Below, piece after piece: positions 53,332 through 61,742 of a DNA stretch of 64,000 nucleotides. Made by a program: the position numbers and the translations under genes. Position 1 is the first letter of the stretch, and each line of letters begins with the position of its first letter. The stretch is from positions 44,618-108,617 of the forward strand of contig JANMHB010000185.1 of NCBI GenBank assembly GCA_031374935.1, in the 5' to 3' direction. The notes beneath the pieces were generated by a model. The model did no database searches. It had not been told where the DNA came from and worked only from the letters and a program-made list of their open reading frames with translations. The DNA is from JACMLX01 sp031374935 (GTDB lineage: Bacteria; Gemmatimonadota; Gemmatimonadetes; Gemmatimonadales; Gemmatimonadaceae).

Positions 53332-53941
53332 ACGCCGCAAGGTAGCGCCGCGTGGAGGCCACGGCATCGTCGAGCCAGATGCCGCGCAGGACCGCGACCC
53401 CCGCGGCACCGGTCGCCGCGATCCGATGCACACGCTCCAGCGTCATGCCACCGACGGCGATCACCGGACACTCCTCGGCGGCATCGACGACGGCCTGTAC
53501 GAACGCGACCGGGTCGGCCGGCGGATATGCCGGTTCGCTGGCGGTTCCGGCGACGAGAAATGTCGCGTCGCTCTGGGCGGTCATCCAGGCATCGGCAGTG
53601 GCATGTACACTCGCGCCCAGCACCAGTCGCGGTGCAATACGGCGCGCATCGGCGATCGACAGCGACCGCGAAGTCAGCTGCGCTCCGGTCACGCCTGCCG
53701 CCATCGCGATGTCGAGGCGATCGGTGACCAGCACCCAGCTCCCGGTCAACTCGGCGATGACGCGCAGTTCGAGCGCCAACTCGAGCAGGCGGAGTGGCGT
53801 GGTCTCGACGGCTCGCAGGTGGATCGCGACCCGGTTGCGACAGGCGTGCATGACCGCGGTGGCGGAACGCACGAAGCCGGGATCTGCAAGGATCACGTCG
53901 TTGGTGAGCGCATGCAGCGCTGGCACCGATGCGTATGTCAC
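53309..53941 (-). CDS. Thiamine-phosphate-synthase/TenI-like protein
   Basis: A 210-residue TIM-barrel protein similar to ThiE/TenI: VIAVGGMTLERVHRIAATGAAGVAVLRGI is the conserved C-terminal phosphate-binding part. The usual VGPVFxTxxK loop is replaced by FLVAGTASEPAYPPADP, and the N-terminal pyrimidine-binding motifs are weak, so true ThiE activity is uncertain; TenI-like or another barrel function is possible. GTG 53941 overlaps the fmt stop. Embedded among translation genes, without other thi genes. Confidence 0.72.
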   Translation of the reverse strand: MTYASVPALHALTNDVILADPGFVRSATAVMHACRNRVAIHLRAVETTPLRLLELALELRVIAELTGSWVLVTDRLDIAMAAGVTGAQLTSRSLSIADARRIAPRLVLGASVHATADAWMTAQSDATFLVAGTASEPAYPPADPVAFVQAVVDAAEECPVIAVGGMTLERVHRIAATGAAGVAVLRGIWLDDAVASTRRYLAAYDEGLRR

Positions 53942-54891
53942 GTCACCGCGTCGCTGTCGATGCCGAACACGTCACCGACACTGATGCCTCGCCCGGCCGC
54001 CCAGTCGGACACTCGCTGTCGGCGTTTGCCGGCGGGGTGAACGTCGCTGATGCGTACGGTGCCCGAAGCGCAGGCGACGAGCATGCCGTCAGCGTCGAGC
54101 GCGAGTACGGTGCCAGGCGCATCGACCTGCGTCTGCATGGGAGAGGCGCGCACGCCGAAGCACTTCAGCTCGAGTCCGCGCAGCGTGGTGAACGCACCGG
54201 GCTTCGGGTCGTAGGCGCGCACGAGATTCGCGACTTCCGGCGCGGTGGCATGCCAGCTGATCCGCGCGTCCTCCCGTTCGATCTTCGGTGCGTACGTTGC
54301 CAGCGCGTGATCCTGTTCGGTCTCGACCAGCAGCGTCAGGTCCATCAGCGCAAGCGCCTCGATCAGTGCCTGCGCTCCCACTTCCGAGAGGCGATTGCGC
54401 AGTTCGCCGCCCGTTTCGTCGTCCAGAATCGGTACCCGCGCCACATGCAGGCATGGACCGGCATCCATCGCCAGCACCATGCGCATGATCGTGACGCCGG
54501 TCTCGGTGTGGCCCCGCCGGATCGCGGTTTCGATCGGCGCCGCACCGCGCAGCGCCGGCAGCAGTGACGCATGAATGTTGATCGTGCCGCGCGGCGGCTG
54601 CTCGATCACCGACAGCGGCAGGATGTGTCCGTAGGCGACGACGACATTCAGGTCGGGTCCGAGCGCGGTGAGTTCGGCGAGAAACGCCTCACCCCGCGGC
54701 CGCTCGGGCTGCAGGACGGGCAGCCCTTCGCGCAGCGCCACCACCTTCACGGGTGGTGGGGTCAGGGTTCGCGTACGACCGACGGGTCGATCCGGCTGCG
54801 TGACCACGCCGACGACGTCGAACCCTTCGCCGAGCAGTGCCTCGAGCGGCGGGACGGCAAAGTCGGGAGTGCCCCAGAAGAGGATGCGCAC
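53938..54891 (-). CDS. fmt: Methionyl-tRNA formyltransferase
   Basis: A 317-residue Fmt: N-terminal formyltransferase domain (FWGTPDFAVPPLEALL, HASLLPALRGAAPIETAI, GVTIMRMVLAMDAGP) with the catalytic Asn/His/Asp set (TINIHAS, then MDAGP), and a C-terminal OB-like tRNA-binding domain. It formylates initiator Met-tRNA. GTG 54891. The pairing with def (peptide deformylase) next door is the usual arrangement. Confidence 0.95.
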   Translation of the reverse strand: MRILFWGTPDFAVPPLEALLGEGFDVVGVVTQPDRPVGRTRTLTPPPVKVVALREGLPVLQPERPRGEAFLAELTALGPDLNVVVAYGHILPLSVIEQPPRGTINIHASLLPALRGAAPIETAIRRGHTETGVTIMRMVLAMDAGPCLHVARVPILDDETGGELRNRLSEVGAQALIEALALMDLTLLVETEQDHALATYAPKIEREDARISWHATAPEVANLVRAYDPKPGAFTTLRGLELKCFGVRASPMQTQVDAPGTVLALDADGMLVACASGTVRISDVHPAGKRRQRVSDWAAGRGISVGDVFGIDSDAVT

Positions 54892-54912
54892 AGGGTCGGA
54901 ATCGCGATGCGG

Positions 54913-55509
54913 TCAGCGAACGTCGCTGCGGTGATCGGCGCCGGCTTCGTCGTCGAGTTCCTCGTCTTCGGCCTGCAGGCGTGCGATGACATCCGGGGTG
55001 AGGCGGCGAATCAGTTCCGGGTACTGATCCTTCTCTTCGTCCCACTCACGCAATGCCTGACGGCGCTTGAGAATCGAGAGGTGATCGAGAAACAGCTTGC
55101 CGTGCAGATGGTCGATCTCATGCTGCAGGCAGGTGCCGAACAACTCCGTCCCGTCCAGTGTGATCGGTTTCAGGTCGACGTCGAGAGCCTGCACGATGAC
55201 CTTGGCGGCGCGCTCGACATCGAAGTGGATGTCAGGAATGGACAGACATCCTTCCTCTCGCTTGCTTTTTCCGCTCCGCATCGTGATGACGGGATTGATG
55301 AGCGCAATCGGATTCTGGTCGACATCGACGACTGCGATGCGCTCGCTGCGGCCGACCTGCGGTGCGGCAAGCCCGATGCCCTTGGCGGCGTACATCGTGT
55401 CGAACATGTCGGTCACGAGCTGCCGCAACTCCGGCGTCATCTGCTGTACGATCTGGGTCTCACGACGCAGGATCGGGCTGCCGAGGACGTGAATGTCGAG
55501 CAATGCCAT
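54913..55509 (-). CDS. def: Peptide deformylase
   Basis: A 198-residue deformylase with all three motifs: GIGLAAPQVG, EGCLSIP and QHEIDHLHG, the Cys and two His binding the active-site metal and the Glu acting in catalysis. It removes the N-formyl group from new proteins. ATG 55509 overlaps the yajC stop (TGATG). The C-terminal tail is acidic and longer than in E. coli. Confidence 0.95.
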   Translation of the reverse strand: MALLDIHVLGSPILRRETQIVQQMTPELRQLVTDMFDTMYAAKGIGLAAPQVGRSERIAVVDVDQNPIALINPVITMRSGKSKREEGCLSIPDIHFDVERAAKVIVQALDVDLKPITLDGTELFGTCLQHEIDHLHGKLFLDHLSILKRRQALREWDEEKDQYPELIRRLTPDVIARLQAEDEELDDEAGADHRSDVR

Positions 55510-55871
55510 CAGGTGACCTTGTCCGCGCTGGAGCTGGTGCCGCTGGCTGAGGTGATCTTGGCGACGCGGCCGCGCTCGATGATCAGACGCGACTCGCCGC
55601 TCTTGACGGTGATTTCGTCATCAGGGCTGGCGGTGGCGCCGCTCTTGATGTGCTGCACTTCGCCGACCAGTCCACCGGCGGTGACGATGCGGTCGCCCTT
55701 CTTGAGCTCGAGAATCGCCAGTTCGTGCTTTTTCCGCTGCTGCTGCTGCGGGCGGATGAGCAGGAAGTAGAAGATGGCGAAGATGCCGCCATACATCAGC
55801 AGCGGCGCGACGAGGGCCTGTCCGCCGGGCAGCTGCAGTACGGCGAGGGAGGCGAATGGCAGTGAGGTCAT
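55509..55871 (-). CDS. yajC: Preprotein translocase subunit YajC
   Basis: A 120-residue single-pass membrane protein: helix GGIFAIFYFLLIRPQQQQRKKH followed by a small beta-rich cytoplasmic domain (LKKGDRIVTAGGLVGEVQHI). YajC associates with SecDF. Lies between tgt and def; ATG 55871 overlaps the tgt stop (ATGA). Confidence 0.92.
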   Translation of the reverse strand: MTSLPFASLAVLQLPGGQALVAPLLMYGGIFAIFYFLLIRPQQQQRKKHELAILELKKGDRIVTAGGLVGEVQHIKSGATASPDDEITVKSGESRLIIERGRVAKITSASGTSSSADKVT

Positions 55872-57091
55872 GAGTCGCTGGAGGTCGTGGCGTGATAGCG
55901 GGCGAGCCAGTCCTGGCTCCACCCATCGAAGGTCCCGGTGCGGAGCGCGGCGCGCGCGTCACGCATCAGGGTGATGAGGAAAGATACGTTGTGCAGGGAG
56001 AGCAGCCGCAGGCCGAGCATCTCCTCGCTGACGAAGAGGTGGCGGAGGTAGGCGCGGTCGTAGCGGGTGCAGCAGGGGCAGGGGCAGCCCTCGACCAGCG
56101 GCCGTCGGTCGAGGCGGAAGGCCGACTTCCGGATCTGGACCTTGCCGTCGTGGGTGAAGGCGGTGCCGTTGCGGCCCATGCGGGTGGGGGCGACGCAATC
56201 GAAGAGGTCGACACCGCGGCGGACGGCTTCGACGAGGTCATCGGGGAAGCCGACGCCCATCATGTAGCGGGGGACGGTGCGCGGAATGACGGGGTCGACG
56301 GTCTCGAGGGTGGCGTACATGTCGGCCTTGGACTCACCGACGGAGAGGCCGCCGATGGCGATGCCGTCCCAGTGGCCGCGTTCGAGGATGCCCCGGGCGG
56401 AGGCGATGCGGAGGGCCGGGTAGGTGCCGCCCTGGATGATGGGGAAGAGGGACTGGCGCGGGGGAATGATGTCGGTGGCGGCGTCGTGCGTTGCCATCGG
56501 GGGCGCGCCGGACGGAACTTCGAACTGGGGGGGGGCCCCCCGGCCTTCGCGGCTGATCCGATCGAATTCCACCCGGCAGCGATCCAGCCACCGCAGGCTC
56601 CGCTCCATCGCCGCCTGACTGGCCGCGTACTCCGCCTGCCCCGCGATCAGCTCATCCAGCTGCATGATCACGTCGGCGCCGATGTTGCGCTCGATTCGCA
56701 TCACACTTTCCGGCGTGTAGTTGTGCTTCGAGCCGTCGATGTGGCTCTGGAACACCACGCCCTCCTCGCTCACCTTCCGCAGGCCAGAGAGCGAGAACAC
56801 CTGAAACCCACCCGAGTCGGTGAGCATCGGGCCGTCCCATCGTGTGAATGCATGCAATCCGCCCAGCGCCCGCACCATCATGTCGCCCGGGCGCAGGTAG
56901 AGATGATAGGCGTTCGAGAGGATCATCTGTCCGCCGGCGGCGGCCACTTCCTCGACGCTCAGGCCCTTGATGGTGCCGTGTGTGCCGACCGGCATGAACG
57001 CCGGCGTCTCCACCACACCGTGGGGTGTCGAGAACCAGCCGAGACGCGCGCTGCCTGCGTCGTGCGACGTGCGAAACGAAAAGTCGTTCAT
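55868..57091 (-). CDS. tgt: tRNA-guanine transglycosylase
   Basis: A 407-residue Tgt: LTDSGGFQVFSL (catalytic Asp), IMQLDELI, IQGGTYPALR, and the zinc site with CPCPCC plus a downstream His. It swaps G34 for preQ1 in queuosine tRNAs; queA, acting next, is upstream. Compared with typical enzymes it carries an insertion of about 30 residues after ISREGRG and before IIPPRQSLFPIIQGG, coded partly by a G9C6 homopolymer block (plus strand 56527-56541). The active-site motifs are intact. Confidence 0.93.
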   Translation of the reverse strand: MNDFSFRTSHDAGSARLGWFSTPHGVVETPAFMPVGTHGTIKGLSVEEVAAAGGQMILSNAYHLYLRPGDMMVRALGGLHAFTRWDGPMLTDSGGFQVFSLSGLRKVSEEGVVFQSHIDGSKHNYTPESVMRIERNIGADVIMQLDELIAGQAEYAASQAAMERSLRWLDRCRVEFDRISREGRGAPPQFEVPSGAPPMATHDAATDIIPPRQSLFPIIQGGTYPALRIASARGILERGHWDGIAIGGLSVGESKADMYATLETVDPVIPRTVPRYMMGVGFPDDLVEAVRRGVDLFDCVAPTRMGRNGTAFTHDGKVQIRKSAFRLDRRPLVEGCPCPCCTRYDRAYLRHLFVSEEMLGLRLLSLHNVSFLITLMRDARAALRTGTFDGWSQDWLARYHATTSSDS

Positions 57092-57256
57092 GAGACGGAG
57101 AAGGGCGGGGCGGCTGCGTCGAGCGGGGGCAAGCCGCGAAAACTACTCGGTCTGGCCCGCGACACGGTGCGCGATCGTCCGCCGCGGTGCCCGAATACAG
57201 GGCGGTGACGATCCTGGTCGCACTGCCGAACCTCGCACAACGGCACTTATGACGAC

Positions 57257-58309
57257 TCAGAGAATCAGCATCGCATCACCATACGAATAGAAGCGGTACT
57301 GGTGCGCAATCGCTTCGCGGTACGCGCGCATCGTCAGCTCGTAGCCGGCAACGGCGGCGACCAGCATCACCAGCGTCGACTTGGGCAGGTGGAAGTTGGT
57401 CAGCAGATGGTCGACCAGTCGGCACTGGTACGGCGGGTAGATGAAGATCCCCGTCTCTCCCTCCGCGGCGCGGATCGTACCATCGGCGGCGGTCGCACTC
57501 TCCAGCGTCCGCATGGACGTGGTGCCGACGGCCCAGACGTCGCGCCCGGCCGCCTTCACACGCGTGAGCACCTCAGCCGTGGTTGCCGGCACCTGAAACC
57601 ACTCCTCGTGCATCACATGCTCGCGCGGGTCGTCAACAGTGATCGGGCGAAACGTGCCGGCGCCGACATGTAGCAAGACATCCGCGCGATGCACACCCTT
57701 CGCCGCGAGCGCTGCAAGGACTTCCGGGGTGAAGTGCAGGCCGGCCGTCGGCGCGGCCACGCTGCCGGCCTGTTGCGCATACACGGTCTGGTATCGCTGT
57801 GCATCCTGCGGCGTGTCGCCGCGCGTCATGTACGGCGGCAGCGGCACGTGCCCATGCCGCTCGATCGCGTCGGCGGTGTTCCCGGCCGCGTGCAGCTTCA
57901 CGAACTTCGTGCCGCGATCGGAGGCGTCGAGCATCGCGATGGTGAAGTCGTCCGCGATCGTCACGATCTTTCCCGCCTGTAACTTTGCCCCCGGCTGGAC
58001 CATCGCTTCCCACACATCGTCGCCAAGTGCCCGGAGCAGCAGCACTTCTGCCGGTGCACCGCTGGGCCGCGTGCCGAGCAGTCGGGCGCGGAATACCTTG
58101 GTCGTGTTCACCACCAGCGCGTCACGCGCCGGGATGAACTCCACGATATCGCGGAACTGCCGGTGCTCGATGCGGCCACTGTCGCGATGGATGACCAGCA
58201 GGCGACTGCCGTCGCGACTGGCCACCGGCTGTTGGGCGATCAACGACTCCGGGAGGGCGAAGTCGTAGTCCGACACGCGCGTGCCGTCGGCAGTCCTCGG
58301 AATGCTCAC
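57257..58309 (-). CDS. queA: S-adenosylmethionine:tRNA ribosyltransferase-isomerase
   Basis: A 350-residue QueA: YDFALPESLIAQQP, VVNTTKVFRARLLG, PLPPYM, TAGLHFT and GTFRPI are family blocks. It adds the epoxycyclopentane to preQ1-modified tRNA, next to Tgt in queuosine synthesis. GTG 58309. A 165-bp gap (57092-57256) separates it from tgt and holds no gene. Confidence 0.95.
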   Translation of the reverse strand: MSIPRTADGTRVSDYDFALPESLIAQQPVASRDGSRLLVIHRDSGRIEHRQFRDIVEFIPARDALVVNTTKVFRARLLGTRPSGAPAEVLLLRALGDDVWEAMVQPGAKLQAGKIVTIADDFTIAMLDASDRGTKFVKLHAAGNTADAIERHGHVPLPPYMTRGDTPQDAQRYQTVYAQQAGSVAAPTAGLHFTPEVLAALAAKGVHRADVLLHVGAGTFRPITVDDPREHVMHEEWFQVPATTAEVLTRVKAAGRDVWAVGTTSMRTLESATAADGTIRAAEGETGIFIYPPYQCRLVDHLLTNFHLPKSTLVMLVAAVAGYELTMRAYREAIAHQYRFYSYGDAMLIL

Positions 58310-58373
58310 ATCGACAAGCTAACCGGCCTTCGAGGCGCACGGCCACGTCGCATGCCGGCGTGCATTCCGCGGG

Positions 58374-58599
58374 CTCTGTGCGCATCGGGCGCTGTCACCA
58401 GTGTTCATGCGAGGCCGGCGCAGGACGTGGCGGATCAGGAATGGCGTTTGCTCTGCGCTCATTGGGCGCTGTCACCACTGTTCACGCGGGGCTCGCGGAG
58501 GACGCGGGGGAGCGGCACAATGCGAAGGAACGGCCTGCCCCTAAGGCTGTTTCAACAGCCCTGCGCAGTTGCGTTCCTCCGCGTGCCCCGCGTGAACAG
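58374..58599. repeat. Intergenic repeat cluster, direct and inverted copies
   Basis: In the 424-bp gap between queA and ruvB, a 57-bp sequence occurs twice in direct orientation (58374-58430 and 58451-58507, 47 of 57 positions equal). Its CTGTTCACGCGGGG-containing core recurs inverted at 58575-58599 (24 of 25 positions equal to 58478-58502). Between the inverted pair lies a perfect 7-bp hairpin (58545-58551 with 58554-58560). The core resembles GTTCACGC-type intergenic repeats I recall from several bacterial phyla; that resemblance is unverified. No gene is evident in 58310-58733. Confidence 0.8.
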
Positions 58600-58733
58600 A
58601 GTTGGCCAGCTTCCACCGACCCCGATCGGAGGAATCACGGCAGCGAAGGCTGGACGCGAACCAGAACGACAAGACGAGCCAGAACTGCGCACCTGCGATG
58701 CCCGCACGACAGCCAACGACCCGACGCCAGCAT

Positions 58734-59765
58734 TCAGAGCAGCGACGGCTGCGCCCCCGAGGCATCACCAGGGGGCGTGTACCCGAAGTGCCGGTACGCC
58801 GTCGGTGTTGCCACCCGCCCGCGCGGTGTACGCTGCAGAAACCCGTTCTGCACCAGAAACGGCTCGTACACTTCTTCGATCGTTCCCTCATCCTCGCCAA
58901 CCGCCGCCGCGACCGTCTTCAACCCCACCGGACCGCCCTCGAACTTCTCGATGATCGCCCGCAGAATGCGTGCGTCCATGTCGTCCAGCCCGAACGCGTC
59001 CACTTCCAGCAGCTCGAGCGCGGCATCGGCGACGGCCTTGTCGATGACGCCGTTCGCCTTCACCTGCGCGTAGTCGCGCACGCGTCGCAGCAGGCGATTG
59101 GCCACCCGCGGCGTGCCACGCGCGCGACGTGCCAGCTCGTGCGCGCCATCCGGCGTGATCGAACAGCCCATCACATATGCCGTCCGCTTGACCACCTGTT
59201 CGAGATCCGCGGTTGGGTAGTAGTTGAGGCGCTGCTCAATCCCGAAGCGCGCCCGCATCGGTGCCGTCAGCATGCCCAGCCGCGTCGTGGCACCAATCAG
59301 CGTGAACTTCTCAACCGGCATCGTGATCGTCTGCGCTTTCGGCCCATCCGAGAGCCGGATGTCGACGCGGAAATCCTCCATCGCCGGATACAGAAACTCC
59401 TCGATCACCGGGCGCAAGCGATGGATTTCGTCGATGAAGAGAATGTCGCCTTCGCGCAGATTCGTCAGTGTGCCGACGAGATCGCCCGGCTTCTCCAGCG
59501 CCGGTCCGGCCGTGGTCCGGATGTTCACCCCCATCTCTCGCGCGATCAGCTCCGCCAGCGTCGTCTTGCCCAGTCCCGGCGGGCCGAAGAAAAGCACGTG
59601 ATCCAGCGGCTCCTTTCGGCTCTGCGCGGCATCGATGTAGATGCGGAGCGAGTCCTTCACCTTGGGCTGCCCGATGAACTCGGCCAGCCTCTGCGGCCGC
59701 AGCGAGAGCTCCACGAGTGAATCCTCGTCGATGGCTTCGGGGGTCGTGATCTCGGCGCGCGTCAT
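58734..59765 (-). CDS. ruvB: Holliday junction branch migration ATPase RuvB
   Basis: A 343-residue AAA+ helicase: LAEFIGQPKVKDSLRIYI, Walker A FFGPPGLGKTTLA, Walker B LFIDEIHRL, sensor ATTRLGMLT and a C-terminal winged helix. Works with RuvA and RuvC on Holliday junctions. ATG 59765 matches the family start. The gene follows ruvA by 66 bp, the only gap in the ruv operon. Confidence 0.96.
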   Translation of the reverse strand: MTRAEITTPEAIDEDSLVELSLRPQRLAEFIGQPKVKDSLRIYIDAAQSRKEPLDHVLFFGPPGLGKTTLAELIAREMGVNIRTTAGPALEKPGDLVGTLTNLREGDILFIDEIHRLRPVIEEFLYPAMEDFRVDIRLSDGPKAQTITMPVEKFTLIGATTRLGMLTAPMRARFGIEQRLNYYPTADLEQVVKRTAYVMGCSITPDGAHELARRARGTPRVANRLLRRVRDYAQVKANGVIDKAVADAALELLEVDAFGLDDMDARILRAIIEKFEGGPVGLKTVAAAVGEDEGTIEEVYEPFLVQNGFLQRTPRGRVATPTAYRHFGYTPPGDASGAQPSLL

Positions 59766-59831
59766 GCCCCAAAGTGTACCCGAAGAAACACCGGAGCGCC
59801 ATTGCACACCGCCGTCCGCCGCGCGGCCGCG

Positions 59832-60431
59832 CTAGCGGGTGCCGATCCGTGCCAGCGCCGCACGAACCAAGGCCGCCGTGCTCGCCTTACCCTCGCCCGC
59901 ATCGAGTGCCGCCCGGATCCCTGACTCCGCCTCGGCCACACCGTACCCGAGGGACTGCAGCGCCCGCACGGCATCCTCCACGCCGACGCCACCCGTGCTG
60001 ACGACGGATGCCGCGCCGCGCTGCAGGTCGTCCAGTTTGTCGGCGAGATCAAGAATCAGCTGGTCGGCCTTCTTCTTGCCCAATCCCTTCACCTGCTGAA
60101 GCGTGGCCAGATCGCGCTCACGAATGGCGCGCACCAGGCGCTCGGCGCTCAGGGCCGACAGCATGTTCAGCGACAGTTGCGGTCCAAAGCCCTTCGCCAC
60201 CAGCAACCGCGTGAACACGTTGCGCTCGTAGGTCGTGCCGAAGCCGAACAGCTGCCAGCCGTCTTCCTTCACGACGAGATGTGTATGCAGGCGCACCTGT
60301 TCGCCCGACTTGGGCAGCGACTCAAAGGTCGAGAGTGGGATGGCGACGGCGTACCCAACGCCGCCGGACGTCAGGATCTCGACACTTGCCAGGTCGCGCT
60401 CGAGCAGTGTGCCCACCAGCAGTGTGATCAT
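59832..60431 (-). CDS. ruvA: Holliday junction DNA-binding protein RuvA
   Basis: A 199-residue RuvA: N-terminal OB domain (ITLLVGTLLERDLASVEIL), helix-hairpin-helix motifs (VKGLGKKKADQLILDL) and the C-terminal RuvB-contact domain (EDAVRALQSLGYGVAEAE). Binds four-way junctions. ATG 60431 overlaps the ruvC stop (ATGA), indicating translational coupling. Confidence 0.96.
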   Translation of the reverse strand: MITLLVGTLLERDLASVEILTSGGVGYAVAIPLSTFESLPKSGEQVRLHTHLVVKEDGWQLFGFGTTYERNVFTRLLVAKGFGPQLSLNMLSALSAERLVRAIRERDLATLQQVKGLGKKKADQLILDLADKLDDLQRGAASVVSTGGVGVEDAVRALQSLGYGVAEAESGIRAALDAGEGKASTAALVRAALARIGTR

Positions 60432-60937
60432 CGGTCGCGCCCGGCGGCAGTGAGCATCGCACTCGTGCGCGCTGCAAGCAGGCACGTCAACGCCGCCGCC
60501 ACGCCATCGGCCGCGTCGTTCGGGCTGGGCACCGTCTTCAGGCGGAGCAATGTCTTGACCATGAACTGCACCTGCTCCTTGGTGGCGGCGCCGGTGCCCG
60601 TGATCGCCTTCTTGATCTCGGCCGGTGGGTACTCGTGAATTGTGACGCCAGCGCGCGCACCCGCCAGCAGGAGCACGCCGCGCGCATGGCCGAGTGTGAC
60701 GGTGGTGCGCACGTTGCGCGCATAGAAGATCGACTCGACTGCCAGCGCATCGGGCTGGTGTCGGGCGATCAGTTCCGTCACGCCATCGAAGATCTCGGCC
60801 AGCCGCGAGGCCAGCGCGTCGCGCGGTGAGGTGCGGAACACGCCGCACTCCACCAGCGTCGCACTGCCGCGACCATCGCCACGCAGCACCCCGAAGCCGG
60901 TAACGGCCGTGCCGGGATCAAGTCCGAGAACGAGCAG
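60428..60937 (-). CDS. ruvC: Holliday junction resolvase RuvC, apparent CTG start
   Basis: A 169-residue RuvC if translation starts at CTG 60937. Catalytic acids then fall at Asp7 (LVLGLDPGT), Glu68 (AVESIFY), Asp141 and Asp144 (NDAADGVAAA), and Asp7 is the same number as in E. coli. Between the yebC stop (60953-60955, same frame) and the first GTG (about 60889) there is no ATG, GTG or TTG; the GTG start would delete Asp7. GGAG five bases upstream of the CTG is a good ribosome site. The gene is in the yebC-ruvC-ruvA-ruvB operon. Confidence 0.9.
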   Translation of the reverse strand: MLVLGLDPGTAVTGFGVLRGDGRGSATLVECGVFRTSPRDALASRLAEIFDGVTELIARHQPDALAVESIFYARNVRTTVTLGHARGVLLLAGARAGVTIHEYPPAEIKKAITGTGAATKEQVQFMVKTLLRLKTVPSPNDAADGVAAALTCLLAARTSAMLTAAGRDR

Positions 60938-60952
60938 GGTGGCTCCGGCCCA

Positions 60953-61690
60953 CTAATCGTCGAGCGCCGAGGCGTCGATATCGAAGTTCCCTTCGACGTT
61001 CTGGACGTCATCCAGGTCCTCGAGCACGTCGAGCAGCTTCACCAGCGTCTTTGCATCGTCGCCAGTGACATGCACCGTGCTCTGCGGAATCCACTCCAGC
61101 TTGGCCTCGCTGATCTTCAGCCCCTTGGCCTCGAGCCCTTCCTTCACAGCGTGCAGCTCAGCCGACTCGGTGGTGATGGCAAAGGTGTCGTCTTCGCGGG
61201 CGAAGTCACTCGCACCGGCGTCGAGCGCCACTTCCATCATGGCGTCTTCATCGCCGGCGGCCGGCAGGTAGATCCGCCCGCGTCGATCGAACATGAAGGC
61301 CACGGATCCCGATGTGCCCAGGTTGCCGCCGTTGCGGGTGAGTTTCGCACGGATGTCGGCCACCGTTCGCGTGGGGTTGTCGGTGAGCGCCTGGATCATC
61401 AATGCCACCCCGCCCGGTCCGTAGGCCTCGTAGGTGATCTCGGTGTACTCGACCCCTTCCAGCTCACCGGTGCCCTTCTTGATCGCACGATCGATGTTCT
61501 CCTTGGGCATCGACTGGGCCCGCGCCGCGTCGATTGCGGTGCGCAGCCGCGGATTGCCGCCCGGATCCCCGCCGCCACCCTTGGCCGCCACGGTGATCTC
61601 GCGAATGAGCTTGGTGAAGATGGCGCCGCGCTTGGCGTCGGTCGCGGCTTTCGCGTGCTTGATCGTTTTCCACTTGCTGTGGCCAGCCAT
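60953..61690 (-). CDS. yebC: YebC/PmpR-family protein
   Basis: A 245-residue protein of the TACO1/YebC family: AGHSKWKTIKHAKAATDAKRG at the start, KENIDRAIKKG, and EAYGPGGVALMIQALTDN. Recent work links the family to relief of ribosome stalling at proline-rich stretches, and older work to transcription regulation of ruvC and quorum genes. First gene of the ruv operon; ATG 61690. Full length. Confidence 0.94.
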   Translation of the reverse strand: MAGHSKWKTIKHAKAATDAKRGAIFTKLIREITVAAKGGGGDPGGNPRLRTAIDAARAQSMPKENIDRAIKKGTGELEGVEYTEITYEAYGPGGVALMIQALTDNPTRTVADIRAKLTRNGGNLGTSGSVAFMFDRRGRIYLPAAGDEDAMMEVALDAGASDFAREDDTFAITTESAELHAVKEGLEAKGLKISEAKLEWIPQSTVHVTGDDAKTLVKLLDVLEDLDDVQNVEGNFDIDASALDD

Positions 61691-61742
61691 TGCAACTCCG
61701 TCGGATCTGCGTTTGGGGGGTCAGCCACAAAAGATAAGCCGG

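Noticed and set aside
51976..53727. 583-residue plus-strand open frame opposite rsmB and the ThiE-like gene
   Set aside because: Shadow frame; rsmB motifs on the minus strand are complete.
55892..57208. 438-residue plus-strand open frame opposite tgt
   Set aside because: Val/Gly/Ala/Asp-rich shadow; tgt is complete on the minus strand.
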